Source: an uncultured bacterium (GTDB taxonomy: Bacteria; Desulfobacterota; Desulfobulbia; Desulfobulbales; Desulfobulbaceae). Taken from it: a stretch of 9,879 nucleotides of DNA. Position 1 is the stretch's first letter, and each line of letters opens with the position of its first letter. Below the pieces are notes generated by a model. That model was not told the DNA's origin. It saw nothing but the letters and a program-made list of their open reading frames with translations, and ran no database searches. The stretch covers positions 1-9,879 of the forward strand of contig CAITZN010000529.1 in the NCBI GenBank assembly GCA_903896915.1, in the 5' to 3' direction. The position numbers and the translations under genes are program-made. This document shows, piece after piece, positions 1 through 7,416 of this stretch.

Positions 1-537
1 GATCTCTTCACCTACTGGGAAACTCTCGGTAAACTGACCGGCCGGGAACAACAGGCTAAGGCTATGGTCGAGACCTTCGGCAAACGGATGGCCAAAGTGA
101 CTGCCTCGCTGCAGCAGATCCCGCAGGCCAAACGCAAACGAGTCTATTTCGAGGCCATCCACAAACAGATGAAGACCTTCGCGTCCACTTCCATGGCCAT
201 GTTCGTGCTGGAATCGGCCGGCGGCATTAATATCGCTGCGGATGCCGAACGGATGCGCGAAACCAACATCGCCGCCTACGGCAAGGAGCGGATTCTGGCC
301 AAAGCGGGCCAGATCGATTTCTATCTCGCTCAGAACGGCCGGATGAATCCGATAAGTGTTGATGACATTATCAAGGAACCGGGATTCTCAGTGATCAAAG
401 CAGTGCATGACCGCCAGGTCTTTCTGGTGGATGAGGAGATGGTTTCCCGGCCGACCATGGGGCTGCTTGACGGCATCGCCTTTGTCCGCTCCCTGCTCTA
501 TCCGGACTTCGATCAGGAAGGAGTCTCCAGTCTATGA
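1..537 (+). CDS. ABC transporter periplasmic binding protein, corrinoid/metal-chelate type (5' end cut off)
   Basis: The reading frame is open from the first base, so this is the C-terminal 178 residues of a longer protein; the ATG at 64 is internal. The fragment opens with a helix-like stretch (TYWETLGKLTGREQQAKAM) typical of the segment linking the two lobes of BtuF/FhuD-type binding proteins. It ends with the usual C-lobe pattern: 'AGGINIA' for ligand placement, then 'ISVDDIIKEPGFSVIKAVHDRQVF' split by a loop and a closing 'LDGIAFVRSLLYPD' helix. Such proteins capture vitamin B12, corrinoids, heme or iron-siderophores in the periplasm and pass them to a BtuC/BtuD-like permease. The stop overlaps the cbiA start in ATGA, so both belong to one operon, which favours a corrinoid or cobalt-related ligand (inference). 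The specificity cannot be read from this half, and the signal peptide lies outside the window. Confidence 0.75.
   Translation, partial: DLFTYWETLGKLTGREQQAKAMVETFGKRMAKVTASLQQIPQAKRKRVYFEAIHKQMKTFASTSMAMFVLESAGGINIAADAERMRETNIAAYGKERILAKAGQIDFYLAQNGRMNPISVDDIIKEPGFSVIKAVHDRQVFLVDEEMVSRPTMGLLDGIAFVRSLLYPDFDQEGVSSL
518..523 (+). promoter_or_regulatory. Ribosome binding site of cbiA
   Basis: A perfect AAGGAG (within GGAAGGAG, 516-523) lies 10 bases before the ATG at 534, inside the end of the binding-protein gene. It supports the ATGA-overlap start of cbiA and suggests strong independent initiation as well as coupling. Confidence 0.7.
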
Positions 538-1898
538 GCAGCCAACCGGCCCTGCTCATCGCCGGGACCCACTCCGGCTGCGGCAAGACCACGGTCACCC
601 TGGCCATCATGGCAGCCCTGGCTGGGCGGGGGCTGCGGGTGCAGCCTTTCAAATGCGGGCCTGATTTCATCGATCCGAGCCTGCACCAGATGGTGACCGG
701 CCAGATCTCGCGCAACCTCGATGTCCGCATGTGCGGTGCGTCGTTTGTCCGGCAGACCTTTGCCAAGCACAGCCCGTCTCTCGGCTGCGCGGTGGTCGAG
801 GGCGTCATGGGCCTCTTTGACGGCGGCGAGGGTTCGGCCGCCACCCTGGCCAAGACCCTGGATCTGCCGGTGATTCTGGTGGTCGATATCCGCTCGGCAG
901 CAGAAAGCGTCGCCGCTGTGGTCAAGGGGTTTGCGACGCTTGATCCGGCCCTCAAACTTGCCGGGGTTATCTGCAACCGGGTCGGCTCGGACAAACACAG
1001 AAACATGGTAGCCGGTGCCATTCAGACCTACTGTGATGTGCCAATCATCGGTTTTCTGCCACGCCGGGAAGAGGTCAGCATTCCCTCCCGACATCTCGGC
1101 CTGCACATGGGTGAGGAACACCCGCTGGGTGGCAAAGGATTGGCGCAGCTGACAGCATTGGCTGAGCAGCACCTGGACCTGGATCTGCTCCTGCAGATAG
1201 CCGGTAAACGGCAGCCTCTCCCCCTTGGCGAAGACACCGCTTTCGGCCCAATCTTTGCCGCAGAGTCCGGCCAGGAAAAGGTCCGCATCGGCGTGGCCCG
1301 GGACGCGGCCTTCTGTTTCTATTACGAAGACAACTTTGATCTCCTCCGGGCCGCCGGGGCCGAGTTGGTCTTCTTCAGCCCCCTGGAAGATAACGAGTTG
1401 CCGCCGGGCCTGCAGGGCCTCTATCTGGGTGGCGGCTATCCGGAACTGCATGCCCGGCAACTGAGCGCCAATCGGGCTATGCATGATCAGATCCGCATCT
1501 TTGCAGAGTCAAATCGGCCGGTCTATGCCGAATGCGGCGGCTTCATGTATTTGTGCCAAGCCATCATCGACCTGGAAGAAGCGGAATTCCCCATGATCGG
1601 CCTCTATCCCTTCCGCACTCGCATGCAGCCCCGCCTGCGAAGTCTGGGCTACCGGCAGCCGGTTGTGGCGCGCGATTGCCTGATGGGACCTGCAGGCACT
1701 ATACTCCACGGCCACGAATTTCATTATTCCACCATCGAAGAGGGGCACCCGCAGATTACATCGGTTTTCCGCTTGGCGGACGGCCGCCCCGAAGGCTACA
1801 GCCACAACAACACCCTGGCAGGGTATACTCATCTGCACTGGGGCCGCACCCCTGAGGTTGCGACCCATTTTGTGCAGGCCTGCCGACCATTAACCTAA
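534..1898 (+). CDS. cbiA: Cobyrinate a,c-diamide synthase (glutamine-dependent)
   Basis: The 454-residue product amidates the a and c acetate side chains of cobyrinate, using ATP and glutamine, in the cytoplasm. The N-terminal half is a dethiobiotin-synthetase-like ATPase: P-loop GTHSGCGKTT at residues 11-20, 'KCGPDFIDP' at 40-48 and 'VVEGVMGLFDG' at 87-97, which carry family-conserved acidic residues. The C-terminal half is a class I glutamine amidotransferase: 'LGGGYPE' at 298-304, the nucleophile Cys334 in 'ECGGFMYL', and the partner histidine region 'YTHLHWG' at 431-437. The length matches the family norm of about 450-460. The start overlaps the preceding stop by 4 bp and has a good Shine-Dalgarno. 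In organisms of this type the enzyme acts on the cobalt-containing substrate (CbiA) rather than hydrogenobyrinate (CobB), because cbiD and cbiG sit next to it. Confidence 0.95.
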   Translation: MSSQPALLIAGTHSGCGKTTVTLAIMAALAGRGLRVQPFKCGPDFIDPSLHQMVTGQISRNLDVRMCGASFVRQTFAKHSPSLGCAVVEGVMGLFDGGEGSAATLAKTLDLPVILVVDIRSAAESVAAVVKGFATLDPALKLAGVICNRVGSDKHRNMVAGAIQTYCDVPIIGFLPRREEVSIPSRHLGLHMGEEHPLGGKGLAQLTALAEQHLDLDLLLQIAGKRQPLPLGEDTAFGPIFAAESGQEKVRIGVARDAAFCFYYEDNFDLLRAAGAELVFFSPLEDNELPPGLQGLYLGGGYPELHARQLSANRAMHDQIRIFAESNRPVYAECGGFMYLCQAIIDLEEAEFPMIGLYPFRTRMQPRLRSLGYRQPVVARDCLMGPAGTILHGHEFHYSTIEEGHPQITSVFRLADGRPEGYSHNNTLAGYTHLHWGRTPEVATHFVQACRPLT

Positions 1899-1911
1899 AG
1901 AGCATTGAGCC

Positions 1912-2532
1912 ATGGTCACTTTGCAACAGATCGCCCCCCAGGACATAGAAGCCGAGAGCTTTCGCATCATCGAGAGCGAAATCGGTGCCACCGGGTTTTC
2001 TCCGGATGAATTTGCCGTAGTACGCCGGGTCATTCACGCCACCGGCGATTTTAGTTTTGCCGAAAACCTGCGCTTCCATCCCGAGGCCATCAAGGCCGCT
2101 CTTCTGGCTATCAGGGAGGGAAAGAATATCCTGGTCGATGTCAACATGGCGGCCAACGGTATCTCCACCGCCCTGCTCACCCCCTTCGGTGGCCGGGTGA
2201 TCTGCCGGATCAAGGAGTTAGAGACTGTAGCTCTGGCGAAAAAAAACCGCTCCACCCGCTCCGATGCTGCCATGACCCGGGCAACGAAAGACAATATCGG
2301 CATTGTCGCGATCGGCAATGCCCCGACTGCCCTGCTCAAAGTCATGGAAATGATCGATCAGGGCATTTTTTCTCCGGACCTGGTGATCGGCGTGCCGGTC
2401 GGGTTTGTCAATGCGATGGAATCAAAACAACTGCTGGCGGAAAAACCCTACCCGTTTATCACCTCTCTGGGACGCAAGGGCGGCACCCCGGTGGCCGTGG
2501 CTGCGGTCAACGCTCTGCTCCGCCTGGCGTAA
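1912..2532 (+). CDS. cbiC: Cobalt-precorrin-8 methylmutase
   Basis: The 206-residue enzyme moves the methyl group from C11 to C12 of cobalt-precorrin-8, giving cobyrinate; it needs no cofactor. It shows the full family pattern: 'RRVIHATGDFSF' at 38-49 with His42 in the place of the catalytic histidine, 'VDVNMAANGIS' at 75-85, 'RSTRSDAAM' at 113-121, 'GNAPTAL' at 135-141, 'GVPVGFVNAMESK' at 160-172 and 'GRKGGTPVAVA' at 187-197. The last motif has Thr where I would expect Ser. The length is normal. It starts 13 bp after cbiA with a weak AAAGAG-like ribosome site, so it probably depends on coupling to cbiA. An in-frame run of eight A (2239-2246, A-AAA-AAC) lies in mid-gene. Confidence 0.95.
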   Translation: MVTLQQIAPQDIEAESFRIIESEIGATGFSPDEFAVVRRVIHATGDFSFAENLRFHPEAIKAALLAIREGKNILVDVNMAANGISTALLTPFGGRVICRIKELETVALAKKNRSTRSDAAMTRATKDNIGIVAIGNAPTALLKVMEMIDQGIFSPDLVIGVPVGFVNAMESKQLLAEKPYPFITSLGRKGGTPVAVAAVNALLRLA

Positions 2533-2542
2533 GAACAGAACG

Positions 2543-3646
2543 ATGTCACCACGGTCCGAAAAGAAAAAAGCTCTGCGCAGCGGCTATACGACCGGAGCCT
2601 GCGCCGCTGCGGCGGCCAAGACAGCGGTTCTCTGCCTGCTGGGCCGGGAAAATCCTGGGGTCATCGACATTCCCTTTCCCGACGGCTCCCGCCACAACTT
2701 TGCCCTCTGTCGATTCGGTGGCAATTCGGCAGAGTTCGCGCTGGCCACAGTGGTCAAGGATGCCGGTGATGACCCCGACGTGACCAATGGCGCTGAAATC
2801 GGCGCAGAGGTCCGATGGCTCATGGAAGCGTGCGGCGGAGAGCAGATTGTTCTGGTCAACGGACCGGGAGTCGGCGTGGTGACCAAACCCGGACTGCCGG
2901 TGCCGGTCGGCGAGCCGGCAATCAATCCGGTCCCCCGCCAGATGATCCGGGCAGCGGTGGCTGAGGCCCTGGCCGGTAGCGAGCACCAGCACAGAGTCTT
3001 GGAGATCAAAATTTTTGTGCGCGACGGCGAGGCCTTGGCCGCCAAGACCCTGAATAAGCGGCTGGGCGTGATCGGCGGGATCTCGATCCTCGGCACTACC
3101 GGCATTGTCAAACCGGTATCAGCTCAGGCCTGGACCGATACCATCGAGGCCTCGATGCAGGTCGCGAGGGCTGCCGGGCTCACCGAGGTGCTGCTTTCCA
3201 CCGGCCGCACCTCGGAGGCAGCGGTACAACGCAAGCTCCACCTGCCGGAGGAGGCCCAGGTGATGATGGGCGATTATCTGCTATATGCCCTGGAGGCAGC
3301 AAAGCGCCATGGCTTTGCCCAAATTCATCTGGCAGCGATGTGGGCCAAGCTGATTAAGGCGGCCCTGGCCGTGCCCCAGACCCATGTCCGCAACGGTGCT
3401 TTGGAAACTCGCCAGGCGGCAGAATTACTGTCCCGGTTGGGATTGGATGAAGATGAAGCAACTGCAATGGCCGAGGCCAATACCGCCCGTGAGATCTATG
3501 AACGGCTGCAACGCATGGAGCGCAACGACCTTGTGACTGCCGTCTGCCGCAAGGCCAAAGTTCAGGCCGAACTGTGGTCGGGCCTGCCGGTGCAGGTCTA
3601 TCTGGTGACCTCGGAAAAAGGAGTGGTCGTCCATGTCGCAGATTGA
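2543..3646 (+). CDS. cbiD: Cobalt-precorrin-5B C1-methyltransferase
   Basis: The 367-residue enzyme methylates C1 of cobalt-precorrin-5B using S-adenosylmethionine and is diagnostic of the anaerobic corrin pathway. Motifs seen: 'RSGYTTGACAAAAAKTA' at 12-28, 'VKDAGDDPDVTNG' at 71-83, 'GPGVGVVTKPGL' at 107-118, 'NPVPRQMI' at 128-135 and 'GISILGTTGIVKPVS' at 179-193. The frame is open further upstream to an ATG at 2405, but that start lies inside cbiC. The ATG at 2543, ten bases after the cbiC stop, puts the conserved N-terminal motif at the right distance and gives the usual family length. The segment where many homologues read GHxGK here reads 'AAMWAKLIKAA' (264-274), followed by 'THVRNGAL'. 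The 3' end overlaps cbiET by 14 bp. Confidence 0.93.
   Translation: MSPRSEKKKALRSGYTTGACAAAAAKTAVLCLLGRENPGVIDIPFPDGSRHNFALCRFGGNSAEFALATVVKDAGDDPDVTNGAEIGAEVRWLMEACGGEQIVLVNGPGVGVVTKPGLPVPVGEPAINPVPRQMIRAAVAEALAGSEHQHRVLEIKIFVRDGEALAAKTLNKRLGVIGGISILGTTGIVKPVSAQAWTDTIEASMQVARAAGLTEVLLSTGRTSEAAVQRKLHLPEEAQVMMGDYLLYALEAAKRHGFAQIHLAAMWAKLIKAALAVPQTHVRNGALETRQAAELLSRLGLDEDEATAMAEANTAREIYERLQRMERNDLVTAVCRKAKVQAELWSGLPVQVYLVTSEKGVVVHVAD
3618..3623 (+). promoter_or_regulatory. Ribosome binding site of cbiET
   Basis: AAGGAG lies 9 bases before the ATG at 3633, inside the last codons of cbiD. It fixes the cbiET start, which overlaps cbiD by 14 bp. Confidence 0.65.
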
Positions 3647-4841
3647 ACTGATCGGCATCAGTGGCCCGATTCTGACCGAGGCGCAACAGGCACTAGTACA
3701 GTCTTGCGCAGCTGTCGTGGTCTCCCGCCGCCACCTACCCCTGGTGGCCGGATTGGATTGCCGACGGATTGATATTACCCCAATGGCTGTTATGCTGACT
3801 CAGGTGACGGAGGCGTTGCCGACAGGCAATGTCGCCGTGCTGGCAAGCGGCGACCCCCTGTTCTACGGCATCGGCCGCACCCTGATTGCCCGTTTCGGTG
3901 CGGAGCGGGTTGTTGTCCACCCGGCGCTGTCCGCAGTCCAGCTGGCCTGCGCCCGTTTTTGTATCCCCTGGGATGATCTCGCCCTGCTCAGCCTCCATGG
4001 CCGATCGGGCCAGGACATCCCCGGCCAGGTTCTCCGCCACGCCAAGGTGCTGCTGTTCACGGATCAGCACAACAGTCCGGACCGGGTGGCCGCTACGCTG
4101 TTGGCTGTACTGCAAGAATGCGACGACGTTGATCGCATCGAAACCATCCGCATCCGGGTGGCCGAGAATCTCGGTCTAGCCGATGAGCGGCTGATCAGCG
4201 GCAGTTTGGTCGAGATTGCCGCCCAGACCTTTGCCCCTTTGAACATGATGCTGGTAGAGCAGTCCCCCCTGCCCGAAACCTTCCGTTTCGGCCTCAGGGA
4301 AATCGAGATCCATCACTCCCGAGGTCTGATCACCAAGGACGAGGTCCGGGCCGCCACCCTGCACCGGCTACGCCTGCCAGCGACTGGGGTTTTCTGGGAT
4401 ATCGGCGGCGGCTCAGGCAGCGTCTCCCTGGAGGCAGCTCGGCTCAACCCTGAGCTTGCCGTGTATACCGTAGAAAAAAACCCGGAAGCCTTGCAAAATA
4501 TCCGCGCCAACATCAAACAATACGGTGCCTACAACATCCATCTGATCAACGGCGAGGCACCGGAGGCTCTGGCAGGCCTGCCTGCACCCGACCGCATCTT
4601 CATCGGTGGCAGCGGCAAGCGGCTGGAAGCGATTATCGAGACGGCCGTAGCCCAACTGACCGAGGGCGGCCGCATCGTCATCAACGCTGTCCTGGCAGCC
4701 ACCGAAACCACCGCTGTGCAGTGCCTGCAACGCCTGCACCTCAAGGTGACAAGCAGTACCTTAGCTGTGACCCGCAGGGAATATCCCGGCGGAGAATTTC
4801 GCGTCTTCAATCCCATAACCCTTATCACAGGCGACAAATGA
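3633..4841 (+). CDS. cbiET: Fused CbiE-CbiT: cobalt-precorrin-7 C5- and cobalt-precorrin-6B C15-methyltransferase (decarboxylating)
   Basis: This 402-residue bifunctional protein (CobL type) carries out two late methylations plus loss of the C12 acetate carboxyl. Residues 1 to about 210 are a CbiE-type tetrapyrrole methylase: 'VVVSRRHLPLV' at 28-38, 'VLASGDPLFYGIG' at 69-81, the central 'HPALSAVQLACARFCIPW' and 'SLHGR' at 120-124. Residues about 225-402 are a CbiT-type Rossmann methyltransferase: 'GLITKDEVRA' at 231-240, SAM-binding 'WDIGGGSGSVSLE' at 255-267, acidic 'YTVEKNP' at 278-284, and 'IFIGGSGKRLE' at 322-332. The N-terminal glycine motif, usually GxGPGDPE or GxGxDG, is degenerate here ('IGISGPILTE'). 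The stop overlaps the cbiL start in ATGA. The fusion is common, but many bacteria keep the two genes separate. Confidence 0.93.
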   Translation: MSQIELIGISGPILTEAQQALVQSCAAVVVSRRHLPLVAGLDCRRIDITPMAVMLTQVTEALPTGNVAVLASGDPLFYGIGRTLIARFGAERVVVHPALSAVQLACARFCIPWDDLALLSLHGRSGQDIPGQVLRHAKVLLFTDQHNSPDRVAATLLAVLQECDDVDRIETIRIRVAENLGLADERLISGSLVEIAAQTFAPLNMMLVEQSPLPETFRFGLREIEIHHSRGLITKDEVRAATLHRLRLPATGVFWDIGGGSGSVSLEAARLNPELAVYTVEKNPEALQNIRANIKQYGAYNIHLINGEAPEALAGLPAPDRIFIGGSGKRLEAIIETAVAQLTEGGRIVINAVLAATETTAVQCLQRLHLKVTSSTLAVTRREYPGGEFRVFNPITLITGDK

Positions 4842-5599
4842 GTATCGAAACAGCTTCCTCGCAGACTGGCCACCTCTACCTGGTTGGAGTGGGTCCCGGC
4901 GACCCTGAACTCATGACCTACAAGGCAGTGCGCATCCTGGACACGACCAAGGTCTGGGCCGTACCCATGGCCAAGGAGAACGGTACCAGCAGTGCCCTGC
5001 AGATCGCCGCTCAGATGGTGCCGAGCAACGGGCGTAAAATCCTTGAACTCTGTTTCCCCATGAAAAAGGTCTTTCTCGGCCAGGAAACCGATCACCATCT
5101 GCTCCAGGCGTGGGGCAAGGCAGCCGACGAAGTCATTACCTATCTCGATCGTGGGCAAGATGTTGCCTTTCCCACCCTGGGCGACACGACCCTCTATTCT
5201 ACAGCCTTTTATCTCCTGCCCATGATCCTGGAACGGCGGCCGCAGACCAAGGTCACGGTCGTCCCCGGCATCACCGCCATGGCTGCCTGCGCCGCCTCCC
5301 AGTCCAACCCTCTGGCTCTGGGTGACGATGTCCTGGCCGTTGTACCAGCCGCCTTTGAAGACGATCGCCTCCGCCACATCCTCACCACCCTGGATGCAGT
5401 GGTGTTGATGAAGGTCTACCGCAGGCTGGATGCCCTGATCGACCTATTGACCGAACTCGACCTCATTGAGCATGCGGTGCTGATCGAACGCTCCGGCATG
5501 CCCGACGAACGGGTCTATACCGATATCCGCCAGGCTCGGGGCCTCAAACTCCACTATTTCTCAACCATGCTGATCCGCAAAAAAAAGGTGCAAATGTAA
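4838..5599 (+). CDS. cbiL: Cobalt-precorrin-2 (cobalt-factor II) C20-methyltransferase
   Basis: The 253-residue enzyme adds the C20 methyl group, the first corrin-specific methylation after cobalt insertion. It has the class III SAM methylase fold motifs: 'VGVGPGDPELMT' at 16-27, 'FPTLGDTTLYST' at 111-122 (GDT in place of the common GDP) and 'VVPGITAMAACAA' at 141-153. The long insert between the first two ('CFPMKKVFLG' at 72-81) marks CbiL/CobI rather than CbiF or CbiH. The frame is open upstream to an ATG at 4721, but that start would bury 121 bp in cbiET. The ATG at 4838 overlaps the cbiET stop in ATGA, has CAGG six bases upstream and gives the usual length. The gene ends with an 8-A run coding for three lysines. 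Confidence 0.93.
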   Translation: MSIETASSQTGHLYLVGVGPGDPELMTYKAVRILDTTKVWAVPMAKENGTSSALQIAAQMVPSNGRKILELCFPMKKVFLGQETDHHLLQAWGKAADEVITYLDRGQDVAFPTLGDTTLYSTAFYLLPMILERRPQTKVTVVPGITAMAACAASQSNPLALGDDVLAVVPAAFEDDRLRHILTTLDAVVLMKVYRRLDALIDLLTELDLIEHAVLIERSGMPDERVYTDIRQARGLKLHYFSTMLIRKKKVQM

Positions 5600-5600
5600 G

Positions 5601-6380
5601 ATGGAAAACTCGCAGATACAATCCGGGACAACACTCCATCCGGTTATTTTTCTCGGCGCCGGTCCGGGCGACCCGGAACTGATTACCCTTAAAGGACGCC
5701 GCCTGCTCGATACCGCTGACCTGGTGGTCTACGCCGGCAGTCTGGTCAATGTTGCCCTGCTCGAGGGCATCAAAGCTGCCTGTCACGACAGTGCCACCCT
5801 CGATCTGGAGGCCATCATACAGCTGCTGGCCCAAGGGCACAGGGATGGGCTGAGGGTCGTCCGCCTCCATACCGGCGACCCCGCCATCTACGGGGCGATC
5901 CGCGAACAGATGCAGTGGCTGGACAAGGAAGCCATCCCTTACGAAGTGGTGCCGGGCGTCAGCTCGGCCTTTGCCGCCGCCGCCGCCTTGAAAAAGGAAC
6001 TGACCGTACCTGAGGTTACCCAAACGGTGATTCTCACCCGCCAGGCGGGCCGCACCCCGGTACCGGAACGGGAGTCGCTACGCAACCTGGCCACGATCCA
6101 GGCCACTATGTGCATCTTTCTCAGCGTCTCGATGATGGCCAAGGTCGTTGAGGATCTCCTCGCTGGCGGCTATCCGCCGACAACCCCGATTGCCGTGGTC
6201 GAGCGGGCCAGCTGGCCGGACGAGCAGATCATCCGCGGCACCCTGACTGACATCACCGAAAAGATTCAGGCCTCGCAGATCAAGAAGACCGCGATGATCG
6301 TGGTTGGTCCTGCCCTGGCCGAAGACAGCATTATTGCCTCGAAACTCTATGATGCCGGGTTTTCTCACGAGTACCGCTGA
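5601..6380 (+). CDS. cbiF: Cobalt-precorrin-4 C11-methyltransferase
   Basis: The 259-residue enzyme (CobM/CbiF) methylates C11 of cobalt-precorrin-4 to give cobalt-precorrin-5A. Motifs in order: 'GAGPGDPELIT' at 19-29, 'YAGSLV' at 44-49, 'RLHTGDPAIYGAIREQM' at 88-104, 'PGVSSAFAAAA' at 118-128, 'RTPVPE' at 151-156 and 'ASWPDE' at 203-208; all are typical of this branch of the tetrapyrrole methylases. The start follows the cbiL stop by one base. Its ribosome site (AAGGTG, 5585-5590) is embedded in the final cbiL codons. The alanine stretch at 124-128 is encoded by a pure (GCC)5 run (5973-5987). The stop overlaps the cbiG start by one base (TGATG). Confidence 0.95.
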   Translation: MENSQIQSGTTLHPVIFLGAGPGDPELITLKGRRLLDTADLVVYAGSLVNVALLEGIKAACHDSATLDLEAIIQLLAQGHRDGLRVVRLHTGDPAIYGAIREQMQWLDKEAIPYEVVPGVSSAFAAAAALKKELTVPEVTQTVILTRQAGRTPVPERESLRNLATIQATMCIFLSVSMMAKVVEDLLAGGYPPTTPIAVVERASWPDEQIIRGTLTDITEKIQASQIKKTAMIVVGPALAEDSIIASKLYDAGFSHEYR

Positions 6381-7402
6381 TGGCTGCTGAAGCGTCAAAA
6401 AATCGAGGCATTGCCGTGCTGGCCCTGACCCAAGGAGGCTGCGATCTGGGCCGACAGCTGGCAGCGGCGTTGGACGGGGATTTCTTTCCCTGCAAAGGAC
6501 GGCTGGCCGAGGTCTTCGCGCAAGCTTGGCAGGACTATCGAGAGATCGTCTGCATCATGGCCACCGGCATTGTGGTCCGCACCATCTCCCCCCTTTTGCG
6601 GGACAAGTACCACGATCCGGCGATCGTGGTCTGTGATGAGCAGGGAAAATTTGCCATATCGCTGCTTTCCGGCCATCTTGGCGGGGCCAATCGACTGGCG
6701 GAAGTGGTCGCAACCCACACCGGCGGTCAGGCTGTGCTCACCACCGCTTCCGATGTTCTTGGTTTAACGGCACTGGACCTCTGGTGCCGGGAGTTGGGGT
6801 TAATTGTCGGCGACAAGGAGGCCTTCACCAGGGCCATGGGGAAACTGGTGGATCAGGGTTCACTGCATCTTTGGAGCGGGTATCCCTTGCCGCCCCTGCC
6901 GCCCGATTTACTGGCAGTTGCCGCCCCGGAGCAGGCCGACCTCATCATTTCGGCCCGTACCGAGGGACCGGCTGGAAGCGCGCTGCTCCACCCAAAAACC
7001 CTGGTATTCGGAATAGGCTGCAACCGCGGCACCCCGAAGGCCGACATTGCGCGGGCGGTAGCGGCAACCTGTGCCCAGCATCAATTTGCTCCTGAGGCCA
7101 TCGCCCGGTTGGCCTCGATCGATCTCAAGCAGGATGAAGAAGGCCTGCTGGAATTTGCCCGCAGCCATGCCCTGGCCATCGATTTTTTCACCAGCGAGTC
7201 ACTCAATCAGGTCGAAGAGGTCAGCACTTCACAGGCTGTGCTGAAGGCGACCGGGGCCAAGGGCGTGGCCGAACCGGCAGCCCTGCTCAGTGCCGGACCC
7301 GGCAGCACCCTGCTGGTTCCCAAGATGAAATGGACGGATGTGACCACCGCAGTAGCGGAAATCGCCCATCCCTTTACAACCACAACCCCTCACAACGGAT
7401 AA
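6380..7402 (+). CDS. cbiG: Cobalt-precorrin-5A hydrolase
   Basis: The 340-residue enzyme opens the delta-lactone of cobalt-precorrin-5A and releases the C20 methyl as acetaldehyde, a step found only in the anaerobic route. The N-terminal and central domains show 'MATGIVVRTISPLLRDK' at 60-76, 'DPAIVVCDEQGKFAISLL' at 79-96 and 'SGHLGGANRLA' at 97-107, then 'TTASDVLG' at 121-128. The separate C-terminal domain shows 'GIGCNRGTP' at 211-219, 'GVAEPAALLSAG' at 295-306 and 'LLVPKMK' at 311-317. Both domains are complete, and the protein is not fused to CbiH or CbiJ as in some lineages. The TGATG junction with cbiF and the absence of a strong Shine-Dalgarno suggest translation by re-initiation. Confidence 0.94.
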   Translation: MAAEASKNRGIAVLALTQGGCDLGRQLAAALDGDFFPCKGRLAEVFAQAWQDYREIVCIMATGIVVRTISPLLRDKYHDPAIVVCDEQGKFAISLLSGHLGGANRLAEVVATHTGGQAVLTTASDVLGLTALDLWCRELGLIVGDKEAFTRAMGKLVDQGSLHLWSGYPLPPLPPDLLAVAAPEQADLIISARTEGPAGSALLHPKTLVFGIGCNRGTPKADIARAVAATCAQHQFAPEAIARLASIDLKQDEEGLLEFARSHALAIDFFTSESLNQVEEVSTSQAVLKATGAKGVAEPAALLSAGPGSTLLVPKMKWTDVTTAVAEIAHPFTTTTPHNG

Positions 7403-7416
7403 GGAAAAACAGAACA

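Noticed and set aside
513..1484. Long minus-strand open frame (323 codons) opposite cbiA
   Set aside because: It mirrors a strongly conserved coding gene in GC-rich DNA, shows no recognisable domain, and its composition looks like an antisense shadow.
4529..5377. Minus-strand open frame (282 codons) across the cbiET/cbiL junction
   Set aside because: It spans two clearly coding + strand genes, has no recognisable motif and has no convincing ribosome site.
5973..5987. (GCC)5 trinucleotide run in cbiF
   Set aside because: It encodes an alanine stretch within a conserved Ala-rich part of the family motif, so it is explained by protein sequence and codon bias.
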